A DNA stretch of 53,854 bases from Solibacteraceae bacterium (lineage in GTDB: Bacteria; Acidobacteriota; Terriglobia; Bryobacterales; Bryobacteraceae): positions 1 to 53,854 of the forward strand of contig JALSRK010000044.1 in NCBI GenBank assembly GCA_026984795.1, written 5' to 3'. Under the pieces are notes generated by a model that was not told the DNA's origin, did no database searches, and saw only the letters and a list, made by a program, of their open reading frames with translations. Shown piece by piece: positions 1-10,759 of the stretch (position 1 is the first letter of the stretch; each line of letters begins with the position of its first letter). The translations under genes and the position numbers were made by a program.

Positions 1-301
1 GGGCGGGGTCGAGGGGTTCGGAATGCCGAACAGGGCCGTGACAACACCGCAGAAGATTGCCGGCGGAGCGCACAGCGGATAACAGGATTCTTGAGCTGTG
101 CGTACTGTCCGCCGGATCCGAGCGACCTGACGCTGAGCCCGGTGAGCGAGAACTCGGGGGCAGCCATCCAAGTGACCAGCGCCGCAACGTGACTCGTAGC
201 ATCTGATACCCCAACTGGATGGCTGCTTCGGGCATTCCGAGTCTCCGCCCCCGTGGCGCGACATTTGCTCCAACTGGAGAGATAATATTCTCTGTTTCCT
301 C
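1..301. other. Intergenic region with nested inverted repeats
   Basis: I see no gene here. There are two nested exact inverted repeats: 18-27 (TCGGAATGCC) with 231-240, and 160-170 (GCAGCCATCCA) with 216-226. A TAATAT hexamer at 283-288 lies 13 nt before the ATG at 302 and could be a -10 box giving a very short leader. No good -35 is visible. Confidence 0.4.
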
Positions 302-3300
302 ATGGACCCGGTAGCCCGAACACTCGAAAAAGCCCGCCAGGATCTCCTGGACCTCGGCATGAGGAACACGCTGCTCAACTACCGCGAGTTGAGGAGCCGC
401 GGCCTGCGCATCACCGGCCCCGAACCGGCGGAGATCTTCGAGACACTCATCGCCGACGAAGAGACCACCGCCGCTTTTGCGCCCCACCCCGAAGACGCCG
501 CCGGTCTGGCGTCGACCTCCGCCCGGGCCGACATCTTTCTGGAAACGCCGTACTCGAGCAAGGATCTCGAACGCCGCCTGCGCAACACCTATTACAGCGC
601 CCGCTCGGTCGTCGAGGAGCAAGGCGTCAACGTGCTCTTCCTCGCCCTCGGCATGCTCGAGTGGTTCGAGGACGACTCCAGTGAGGAACTTCGCCGCGCC
701 CCCCTCATCCTGATCCCCGTGCGCCTTTCCCGGGCGGACGTCCAGGCTAACTTCACCCTTGAATACACCGGCGAGGAGATCCGAACCAACAGGCCCCTCG
801 AGGTCAAACTGGACCGTGAGTTCCGCATCGAACTGCCGGAGTTCGCCGAAGACGACGAGGAGGCCGACGTCCACCGCTATCTCGTCGAGACCGCCGACGC
901 CATCTTACACCGGCCGCGCTGGAAAGTCGACACCACGGCCGTAGCCCTCGGTTTCTTCTCCTTCCACAAGCTCCTCATGTACGAGGACCTGGACGAAGAC
1001 AAATGGCCCGAAGAGGCGAAACCGTCCAAGCACCCCATCCTCAGGTGTCTGCTCCAGGACGGCTTCTCCGACTCCTCGCCCGTCGTCTCCGACGGCGATA
1101 ACCTCGACGAGAAGACCGACCCTTCCTCGCTGTACCAGATCTGCGACGCCGATAGCTCCCAGACGGTGGCCCTCCTCGAGGCCGCCGGCGGCCGCAATCT
1201 CGTCATCCAGGGCCCTCCCGGGACGGGCAAGTCGCAGACCATCACGAATCTGATCGCCGCCTCCGTAGCCGCCGGCAAGACGGTGCTCTTCGTCTCCGAA
1301 AAGATGGCCGCCCTGGACGTCGTCAAGCGCCGCCTGGACAGCTACAGGCTCGGCGCCGCTTGCCTGGAGTTGCACAGCCACAAGACGAACAAGCGGGCGT
1401 TCCTGGCGGAACTCAAGCGCACGCTGAAGGACCGCTATGCTTCCGGCGGCGGCGAGCGCCCCAGCGTGGAAGAGTTGAAGCAGGCCCGCGACAACCTGAA
1501 CCAGTATTGCCGCGCCCTCCACGAACCGGTCGGAGAAACCGGCGTTACTCCCTACCACGCGTTCGGCGCACTCGCCCTCATCCGTCACCGCCTCGACGGC
1601 CTCGACACCCCCGCTTTGGATGACTTGCCTCTGGACGAGTGGACCGGCTCCGACTACGAGCGGCGGCGCGACGCCGTCCGCCGGCTCCAAGAGCTGGTCG
1701 CCGAAATCGGCGTCCCCGAGCGCCACCCCTTCTGGGGCAGCCGCAAAAAGCTCTTCCCGCCCGGGGAAAAGGCGGAACTCGAACGCACCAGCCGCCGGGC
1801 CAGCGAACGTCTGGACGCCTTGCTCGTTCCCTCCCGCAAGCTCGCCGGCCTCTTGGGCGCCGAAGCCCCGAACGATCTCGATTCCCTCGACCGGTGGCTC
1901 GCCGCCTCCCGCCATCTGCTCGACGCACCCCCCACCGACGGGGCGGCCATCGATTCAGCCGAGTGGACCGCCCGTTACGCCGAGATCCAGCGCGCTTGCT
2001 CGGCCGGCCGCGAACTCCGGGAGATTCACGCCCGTCATGACTCGCACCTGCGCCCCGAGGCCTGGCGCGTCGATTTCCCGGAGATCTGGCAGATCCTCTT
2101 CGAGTACGATCCCGCCTGGTGGCGTTTTCTGTCCGGACGCTACCGGACCGCCCGGCGCAAACTGCGCGCCTGGTGCCGTCCCGGTTTCAAGCCTTCCCGC
2201 CAGGAAGGTCTGGCGATCGCCGGGGCCGTCGTCGAGGCCCAGCGCCTCGACAGCGAACTGGCCGCCGCCGGCGAGTGGATGCGGGCCCTCTTCGGACCGT
2301 TCTGGAAGGGTCCCGAATCCGATTGGGACACCCTCGAGGCCATCGCGGCCTACTTGAACGCCACGCACCGCCGCATCGAAACCGGCGAGCTGCCCCGCGA
2401 GACCATCGCTGTTCTCGGCGACCGGGCCAAACGCGCCACGTTGCCCGAATTCTACCGGGAAGCCGCCCAGGCCCGTGAGGCTTTCGTCGAAGCGGCCGGC
2501 GCGGCGTTTAATCTCGTCGAACTCGACCAGCCGGTTCGGTTCGGTCCCCCCGGTTTCGCCCGCACGCCGTATGGCTCCCTCCGGAGCTTGTTCGATTCTT
2601 GGGGAAGCAATGCGGCGCGGCTGCAGGAGATGGTTACCTTTAACCATTGCTCGCTGGAAGCCGAAAAACTCGGCTTCAGCCCCGTGGTCCAGGCCGCCGC
2701 TTCCTGGGAAAAGGCCGGCGCCCACTTACTGGATCTGGTCCACCAGGCCTGGAACGAGAACGTTCTCAACCGCGCCTTCCGCGAACGCCCCGTCCTGGCC
2801 GCCTTCGACGGCCGCCTGCACGAGCGCGAAGTCGCGCGCTTCCGCTCCCTCGACGAGCGGCTCTTCTCTCTTACCCGGGAATACATCGCCGCCAAGCACC
2901 TCGCCTCCCTGCACGGGCTGGACGACGTTGGCCAGGTCCGCATCCTCAATCACGAGTTCCAGAAGAAGAGCCACCACCGGCCCATCCGCCGCCTGATGAT
3001 CCAAGCTGGGTATGCCATCCAGACCATCAAGCCCGTGTTCATGATGAGCCCTCTCTCGGTCGCCGCCTACCTTCCCCCCGAGAGCGTCCAGTTCGACCTC
3101 GTCATCTTCGACGAGGCCAGCCAGGTGCGGCCGGCCGACGCGCTCGGCGCCATCATCAGAGGCGGGCAGGCCGTGGTCGTCGGCGACAGCCGCCAGCTCC
3201 CCCCGACCAGGTTCTTCGACAAGATCGGCTTGCGCGAGGAGGACGAAGAGGAGTTCGAGGACTGGGATCTTCCCGTCAGCGACGTCGAGAGCATCCTCGA

Positions 3301-4996
3301 CCTGTTCGCCGCGCAGGGAAGCCGCGAGGTGATGCTCCGCTGGCACTACCGCAGCCGGCACCACTCCCTTATCGCTGTCTCCAACGATGAGTTCTATGAA
3401 AACAAGCTGGTGGTGTTCCCGGCCCCGGAGTTCCGTTCCGAAACACCCTCCGAAGACGGCCGCCGCGAGCTCGGGCTCTTCTTCCGCTATCTGCCCGACG
3501 CCGCCTACGAGCCTGGCAAGGCCGTCAACGACGCCGAAGCCGAAGAGGTGGCCCGGGCCGTCATGGAACATGCCCGCAAGCGCCCCGGTCTCACCCTGGG
3601 CGTCGCCTCCTTCAGCATGGCGCAGATGACGGCCATCCAGGACAAACTCGAGCTGCTCCGGCGCCGGCGCCCGGAACTCGAGCGCTTCTTCGCCGACCAT
3701 TCGGGCGAGCCCTTCTTCGTCAAGAACCTCGAGAACGTCCAGGGCGACGAGCGCGACGTCATCTTCATCAGCGTCGGCTACGGCTGCACCAAAGAGGGTT
3801 ACCTGTCGATGAACTTCGGGCCGCTCAATCACGACGGCGGCGAGCGGCGTCTCAACGTCCTGATCACCCGGGCCCGCCGGCGCTGCGAAGTCTTCAGCAA
3901 CATCCGCGCCGACGACATCGACCTCGCCCGCACCACTGCCCGGGGCGTGGTCGCGTTGAAGAAATTCCTGCGCTACGCCGAGACGGGCGTTCTCGACGTC
4001 GCCCGCCCGGCCGCCGGCGAACCGGAATCCCCTTTCGAGGCAGCCGTCGCCGAAGCCCTCCGCAAGCACGGCTTCGAAATCCATCATCAGGTCGGCTCCG
4101 CCGGCTTCCGCCTCGATCTGGCCATCGTCGACCCGGCCCGGCCCGGGCGGTATCTGCTGGGCATCGAATGCGACGGCGCCACCTATCACAGCGCCCGCTG
4201 GGCCCGCGACCGCGACCGGTTGCGCCAGAAGGTCCTGGAAAACCTAGGTTGGCGCATCCACCGGATCTGGAGCACCGACTGGTTCCGCGATCCGGAACGC
4301 CAACTGCAACGCGTGCTGGAAGCCGTCGAGCAGGCGAAGGCCGCCGCGGGTGCGGGCCCCGCCACTTCACCCCAGGAGCCTGATGAGCGGAGCACCGAGG
4401 TTCGCGACGCCGGGCCGCAACCTCCCCCGCCACCTCCTCCGCCTGCGTCCGGGGCCCAGCCCTACCGTACGGCGCGGCTGACGCTGAGTCTCCAAGGCGC
4501 CGAATTGCATGAAGTCTCCCCGACCAGACTGGCGCGCTGCCTGGCCGAAGTGGTGGCCGTCGAAAGTCCGGTGCACGTTCTCGAGGCCGCCGCCCGCATT
4601 GCCGGGGCCGCCGGCGTAAAGCGGGTGGGGCGCCGCATCCGTGAAGCGATCGACCGCGCAGTGTGGCGTGCCGAGGCGAACGGCAGTCTCGTCCGGCGGG
4701 GTGATTTCCTCTGGAGTCGTGACATGGACAAGCCCCCGGTCCGCGACCGCAGCGCGCTCGACGGAGCTTCTCGCCAGATCGAGAGGATCGCCCCGGAGGA
4801 GATTGGCGAAGCCGTACTGCAGATTGTCGAGAAGGCCGTCGCCGTCAGCCCCGGCGAAGCCGCGGCCGAAGCCTGCCGCCTGCTGGGCTACGCCAGGGTC
4901 ACGGAAGCCCTCGAGGGCCACGTCCGGGGCATCATCGACCGGCTGATCCACGAAGGCCGGCTCCGCTCGACCAACGGCTTCCTGCGCCTGCCTTGA
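302..4996 (+). CDS. DUF4011 / SF1 helicase / Vsr-like nuclease / DUF3320 giant protein
   Basis: A 1564-residue multidomain protein, probably acting on DNA. The N-terminal ~250 residues match DUF4011 in style (DLLDLGMRNTLLNYR near the start). A Walker A motif GPPGTGKS lies at ~304-311, and the Walker B/DEAS box (VIFDEASQ) at ~934-941. Motifs VVGDSRQLPP, VQGDERDVIF and LNVLITRARRR are typical of the SF1 AAA_11/AAA_12 Upf1-like helicases. At ~1287 GIECDGATYHSARWARDRDR is a Vsr/DUF559-like (MTES_1575) nuclease core. A polyproline linker (~1378-1385) precedes a C-terminal DUF3320 domain. This order is that of the DUF4011-helicase-Vsr proteins I recall as an anti-phage class (Hhe). It appears to stand alone, with no modification or toxin partner in view. 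Upstream GGAGA is ~21 nt from the ATG, too far for a normal ribosome site. Confidence 0.9.
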   Translation: MDPVARTLEKARQDLLDLGMRNTLLNYRELRSRGLRITGPEPAEIFETLIADEETTAAFAPHPEDAAGLASTSARADIFLETPYSSKDLERRLRNTYYSARSVVEEQGVNVLFLALGMLEWFEDDSSEELRRAPLILIPVRLSRADVQANFTLEYTGEEIRTNRPLEVKLDREFRIELPEFAEDDEEADVHRYLVETADAILHRPRWKVDTTAVALGFFSFHKLLMYEDLDEDKWPEEAKPSKHPILRCLLQDGFSDSSPVVSDGDNLDEKTDPSSLYQICDADSSQTVALLEAAGGRNLVIQGPPGTGKSQTITNLIAASVAAGKTVLFVSEKMAALDVVKRRLDSYRLGAACLELHSHKTNKRAFLAELKRTLKDRYASGGGERPSVEELKQARDNLNQYCRALHEPVGETGVTPYHAFGALALIRHRLDGLDTPALDDLPLDEWTGSDYERRRDAVRRLQELVAEIGVPERHPFWGSRKKLFPPGEKAELERTSRRASERLDALLVPSRKLAGLLGAEAPNDLDSLDRWLAASRHLLDAPPTDGAAIDSAEWTARYAEIQRACSAGRELREIHARHDSHLRPEAWRVDFPEIWQILFEYDPAWWRFLSGRYRTARRKLRAWCRPGFKPSRQEGLAIAGAVVEAQRLDSELAAAGEWMRALFGPFWKGPESDWDTLEAIAAYLNATHRRIETGELPRETIAVLGDRAKRATLPEFYREAAQAREAFVEAAGAAFNLVELDQPVRFGPPGFARTPYGSLRSLFDSWGSNAARLQEMVTFNHCSLEAEKLGFSPVVQAAASWEKAGAHLLDLVHQAWNENVLNRAFRERPVLAAFDGRLHEREVARFRSLDERLFSLTREYIAAKHLASLHGLDDVGQVRILNHEFQKKSHHRPIRRLMIQAGYAIQTIKPVFMMSPLSVAAYLPPESVQFDLVIFDEASQVRPADALGAIIRGGQAVVVGDSRQLPPTRFFDKIGLREEDEEEFEDWDLPVSDVESILDLFAAQGSREVMLRWHYRSRHHSLIAVSNDEFYENKLVVFPAPEFRSETPSEDGRRELGLFFRYLPDAAYEPGKAVNDAEAEEVARAVMEHARKRPGLTLGVASFSMAQMTAIQDKLELLRRRRPELERFFADHSGEPFFVKNLENVQGDERDVIFISVGYGCTKEGYLSMNFGPLNHDGGERRLNVLITRARRRCEVFSNIRADDIDLARTTARGVVALKKFLRYAETGVLDVARPAAGEPESPFEAAVAEALRKHGFEIHHQVGSAGFRLDLAIVDPARPGRYLLGIECDGATYHSARWARDRDRLRQKVLENLGWRIHRIWSTDWFRDPERQLQRVLEAVEQAKAAAGAGPATSPQEPDERSTEVRDAGPQPPPPPPPPASGAQPYRTARLTLSLQGAELHEVSPTRLARCLAEVVAVESPVHVLEAAARIAGAAGVKRVGRRIREAIDRAVWRAEANGSLVRRGDFLWSRDMDKPPVRDRSALDGASRQIERIAPEEIGEAVLQIVEKAVAVSPGEAAAEACRLLGYARVTEALEGHVRGIIDRLIHEGRLRSTNGFLRLP

Positions 4997-5637
4997 ACGC
5001 CTTTTTCGGTGACAGGCAACTCTTTCCCCTTTCTCACCGCCCGCTCCACCCTTTTCGGTGACAGGCAACTCTTTTCCGAATTAGCCCCGCCGCGACCTCC
5101 TCCACAATCGCGCGCCTCTCTCACGGTTCACAGTCCTTGGTGCGATGGACGTCCTCTCTGCGCGAGCGCAACCGGCGGGTTGCTGCGGTTGTCTTTGCTC
5201 GGGGCCGTCCAGAACAGAGAAGCTCATTTTTCGGTGACAGGCAACTCTTTCCCCTTTCTCACCGCCCGCTCCCCCTTTTCGGTGACAGGCAACTCTTTTC
5301 CGAATTAGCCCCGCCGCGACCTCCTCCTCCACAATCGCGCGCCTCTCTCACGGTCCACAGTCCTTGGTGCGATGGAGGTCCTCTCTGCGCGAGCGCAACC
5401 GGCGGGTTGCTGCGGTTGTCTTTGCTCGGGGCCGTCCAGAACAGAGAAGCTGGATGGGGCTGACCCAATTCGGGGTTTGCGTAGACTGTCACCGTTTTGG
5501 GGAATCGCGGGTCACAGGCGGCAAGGAAAAGATTTCCCTCCTGATTTCAATCACTTGAAGGCTTGGCCTTCACGTCTTCTCCATCGCCCCGCGCTAGCCT
5601 CCTCCTCAGGCAGCACTCTGCCCAGGAGCACCAGCCC
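4997..5637. other. 641-bp gene-free gap
   Basis: The gap holds the tandem duplication at 5002-5451 and about 190 bp of unassigned sequence up to the ATG at 5638. I see no transposase gene, so any REP-type repeats would be mobilised from elsewhere in the genome. Confidence 0.6.
5002..5451 (+). repeat. Tandem duplication of a ~223-bp noncoding unit with REP-like 19-mers
   Basis: Copy 1 is 5002-5224 and copy 2 is 5227-5451. They differ by about two substitutions, one deleted base and a CTC insertion. Each copy contains two instances of CGGTGACAGGCAACTCTTT (starts 5007, 5056, 5232 and 5280). A ninemer in inverted orientation (CTGTCACCG, 5486-5494) follows. The element resembles REP/RAYT-type extragenic repeats around the palindrome-like core GGTGACAGGC; that assignment is inference. 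The small reading frames across it are not convincing genes. Confidence 0.85.
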
Positions 5638-6508
5638 ATGGCTACCACCGAAAGAAAGAAACTCGCCAACCGCCGCAACGCCCGGCTCTCCACCGGCCCC
5701 CGGCCCCTCGAAGGCAAGGCCCGCTCCCGCCTCAACGCCCTCCGCCACGGCCTCACCGCCCAATCCCCCCTGCTGCCCGGCGAAGACCCCGCCGAGCGCC
5801 AGGCCCTCCTCGACGCCTTCTATGCCCTCTTCCAGCCCGCCGACGCCGTCGAAGAGGTCCTCGTCCGCCACCTCGCCGACGCCGAGTGGCGCCTGCGCCG
5901 CTTCAGCCGCGCCGAGACCGGCATGCTCTGGTACCGCCTCAACTCCTCCGCCGACGCCGAACGCAGATTCCCCACCACCCACGCCTTTTCCCCCCGCAGC
6001 CGCGACGAGTCCATCACGTACTGGCTCGGCCGGGCGCTGGACGAGCTGAGCCAGTCGCCCGGCACCCTTACCTCGATCGCCCGCTACGACTCTGCCCTCC
6101 AGCGCGGCTTCTTCCGCGCCCTCCAGAGCCTCGAAGCCCGCCGGCGGCGCCACGACGCCAGCCCGGGCTCCCCGCCCGAGCCGCCTCCGCCACAGACGCC
6201 CGCGCCAGCCCTCACAGAGCCCGAAACCCCACCGGTGCGAAACGAACCCACGAGCGCGATAGCTCCAGAAGAATCAAAGGAATACGGCGGATTCTCCTTC
6301 GCCCCCTCTTCGCCCGACGATGCCGCTCCCTCCGCCTCGCAACCCCCGCCGGAGCCGCTCGCCGCCCCCCCGCCGGCTCCGACTCCTTCCGAACCCGACC
6401 CGGAACCGCCGCCGCCCCCTCGGCCCGATCCGCCGGCTCCCGAACCCCCGCCCGGCTCCGGCGCGACCCTACAGCCCGGGCCCACACAGTGCACCCCCTC
6501 GCCCCTCG
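5638..6508 (+). CDS. STGPR/GKARSRLNALRHGL family protein; no own stop codon
   Basis: Starting at ATG 5638, the N-terminus has the ANRRNARLSTGPRPLEGKA / ARSRLNALRHGLTA block of an uncharacterised family abundant in Acidobacteria and Planctomycetes. An acidic/helical middle (EEVLVRHLADAEWRLRRFSRAE) follows, then a low-complexity Pro/Glu-rich tail from about residue 180. Function is unknown. The frame contains no stop before the convergent HAD gene begins at 6509, and it stays open antisense to HAD and ftsH until 9348. The coordinates given are the part I consider genuine; the true C-terminus is undefined. Codon use becomes proline-dominated after ~6180, so part of the tail may be noncoding. The gene probably came with, or was disturbed by, the neighbouring repeat region. 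Confidence 0.6.
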
Positions 6509-7140
6509 TCAGCCCAGCAGCTCCCGCAAGTCCTCCACCCAGTAGTCCGGGTCTTCCTCACCGAGTTCCGCCGCCCCATAGCCGTAGCGCACGGCGCAGA
6601 TTCTCACGCCCGCCCGCCGGGCCGCTTCGACGTCCACCGGCGAGTCGCCGACCATCAGCGTCTCCTCGGGCCGCGCGCCAAGCCCTTCCATCGCCCGCAG
6701 CAGCACGTCCGGCTCCGGTTTGTACGGAAACCCGTCGGTGCCCTGCACGTGGTCGAAATAGCCGCGGAGGCCGAACTGCTCCAGTACCTTCGCTGTCGTT
6801 GCCGTCGCCTTCGTCGTCGCCGTCGCCTTCTTGCCCCGCAGCGACGCCAGCGCCTCCACCACGCCCGGAAACAGGCGCGTCGAGCGATGGTTCCGGCTCC
6901 GGTAGATTTCCCGGTAGTTCTCGATCAGCCGCGCCATCTCGGTTTCACAATATGCGGGAAAGACGTCCTCGAAGGTCGCTCGCAGGTGCAAGCCAATCCG
7001 CCGGCGCAACTCCTCGTTACTTACCGCGCCGGCTCGGCCGTGCCGGGCGAACAGCTCGGCTACGGCGGCCGTTATGTCGGGAGCCGAGTCGAGCAGCGTG
7101 CCGTCTACGTCAAACAAGTAATAACGGAAAGCGGGAATCC

Positions 7141-7144
<4 letters not shown>
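6509..7144 (-). CDS. HAD-superfamily phosphatase, phosphoglycolate phosphatase-like
   Basis: A 211-aa HAD hydrolase. Motif [11 protein letters not shown] is near residue 11, followed by a helical cap of the Gph/PpaX type. The motif II region is the odd repetitive [15 protein letters not shown] instead of the usual VVTNK. A lysine (YKPEP) and motif [18 protein letters not shown] follow. It likely removes phosphate from 2-phosphoglycolate or a similar small substrate; the exact substrate cannot be read from sequence. The GTG start overlaps the ftsH stop by four bases (GTGA, 7141-7144), so it is the last gene of a tilS-ftsH-HAD unit and is probably translationally coupled to ftsH. Confidence 0.85.
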
Positions 7145-9060
<1,916 letters not shown>

Positions 9061-9134
9061 GCAAACTCCTGGCCGGCCGCAGCCAGCCGCACACTACCCT
9101 CTACTATACAGACGCCAGACCGCTGTTTTTTGAT

Positions 9135-10562
9135 TCATTGCCCGCCAGTTAGCGGTCCCTCCCGGATCACCAGCACCTGGCGGCAGCCCGGCCGCGCTGC
9201 GTACCCCCGGGCGACGCCGAACTCCCGGGTCCAGATGATCTGGTCTCCCTTTACCAACATCGGCCATCCGGACCGTTTCCAGCAGGGGATCCGGGCCCGC
9301 TCGAACAGTTCCTTCACCTTCCGCGGCCGGTCTTGCCCTTGCGGCTGAAAGCGGTCTCCGGGATGCCAATTCCGCAGCGTCAGCTCACCGCCCACGCTCG
9401 ACCAATCGGCAATCCACACCCCCTCTGTATTATATGCCGTTTCTTCGCCCCCCCACAGCTCGGCAGCGTCTTTCAATTCCAGCCGAATCACTGAGTTACC
9501 GCTTGGCAGCCGGAATTCCCCCGGCGGTTCCGCCCGGATGCAGTACTCGCGTGGCGCCTCAGCCGCCTCGGGGCGGGCAAAGCGCAGCCATTCGAACGAC
9601 CGCATCACCGTTGCCCCCGGAAGATCCGCCGCACCGGATGCCCCCGCCTCCGCCAAAGCCAGCGCCCGCTCCACATGTTCCATATCGATACCCCTCAGAT
9701 CCCCTTTCGCCTTCTCGATCGCCCGGCGGATCAGCCGCCGCCGCACCGCCCGCGGCAGCTCCCGCAGACGGTCCGCCCGCAGCACCACCCCGCCGGCTTC
9801 CTGCTCGATCCACTCCGGCTCGAGGCGGTTCAGCTCCGCCTCCCAGTACGCCTCTTCGTCCTGGGCGAGCGCCGCCATGCGCGCCAGAACCTCCCGGATC
9901 TTCGGATTCCACTCCCGCTCGAGCCACGGCAGCAGCTCGTGCCGGATCCGGTTCCGCGCGAAGCGAACATCCAGGTTCGAAGCGTCCTCGCGCCACCCGA
10001 TGCCCCGCGCTTCGAGCCACGTCCTCAGCTCTTCCCGCCCAACCTCGACCAGCGGCCGCACGATGCCTTGCCGCGTAACCGGCCGGATCCCCGCCAGCCC
10101 CGCCGTCCCCGCGCCCCGCAGCAGCCGGTACAGCACCGTCTCGGCCTGGTCCGAGCGCGTGTGCCCCACCGCGACCTTCTCCAGCTTCCCCTCCTCCAAC
10201 AGCCGGTGGAAAAACCCGTACCGCGCCCGGCGGGCCGCCTGCTCCAGGTTCTCGCCCGCCTCCCGCGCCTCGCGCCCCACATCCCCCTCCTCGCAGAGGA
10301 ACTCCAGACCCAACTGGCCGGCCAGCCTTGCAACAAACCTCGCGTCCTCTTCCGATTCCGGTCCCCGTAACCGGTGGTTGAAGTGCAGGACCCTCAGGTG
10401 CAGGTTCCAGCGCGGGGACAGCTCCTTCAAGATATGGAGCAGCGCCACCGAGTCGGCCCCGCCCGAGACGGCCACACCCACGCGCTCTCCAGGCGCAAAC
10501 ATCCGGTGACGCTCAACGGTTCTGCGGATTCTCTCGAGCACGGAAGCCCCGGACACTCCCAT
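9135..10562 (-). CDS. tilS: tRNA(Ile)-lysidine synthase TilS
   Basis: An ATP-dependent ligase that attaches lysine to C34 of the CAU-anticodon tRNA-Ile, changing its identity from Met to Ile. The PP-loop motif SGGADSVALLH is at ~31. The N-terminal N-type ATP-pyrophosphatase domain (FNHRLRG, GHTRSDQAETVLYRLLRGAG) is complete, and a C-terminal TilS substrate-binding domain ends with the usual PRxVKELFxxxRIP region. I chose ATG 10562 (475 aa) over an upstream TTG at 10598 that would add 12 residues unlike the family. No strong ribosome site precedes either. Confidence 0.95.
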   Translation of the reverse strand: MGVSGASVLERIRRTVERHRMFAPGERVGVAVSGGADSVALLHILKELSPRWNLHLRVLHFNHRLRGPESEEDARFVARLAGQLGLEFLCEEGDVGREAREAGENLEQAARRARYGFFHRLLEEGKLEKVAVGHTRSDQAETVLYRLLRGAGTAGLAGIRPVTRQGIVRPLVEVGREELRTWLEARGIGWREDASNLDVRFARNRIRHELLPWLEREWNPKIREVLARMAALAQDEEAYWEAELNRLEPEWIEQEAGGVVLRADRLRELPRAVRRRLIRRAIEKAKGDLRGIDMEHVERALALAEAGASGAADLPGATVMRSFEWLRFARPEAAEAPREYCIRAEPPGEFRLPSGNSVIRLELKDAAELWGGEETAYNTEGVWIADWSSVGGELTLRNWHPGDRFQPQGQDRPRKVKELFERARIPCWKRSGWPMLVKGDQIIWTREFGVARGYAARPGCRQVLVIREGPLTGGQ

Positions 10563-10759
10563 TGTAGAAGCGGCGCCGCACCGCCGCGTCTCCGGCAAAC
10601 CCGTAACGCGGCGGCCTCCGGCGGCCGCCGTGATATAAAAGAAGATGGTCCCGGCGGCGCTCTGGAACCCTCCGCCCGCTCTTATGAATCCATTTCCGGC
10701 CGCCGCTAGACTTCAGGCGGTCCGGCCAGCTCCCGCCGTCCGGTGCTTCGGCTAGAGTG

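Noticed and set aside
10563-10598. Upstream TTG start for tilS
   Set aside because: Adds 12 residues with no family counterpart and has no ribosome site.
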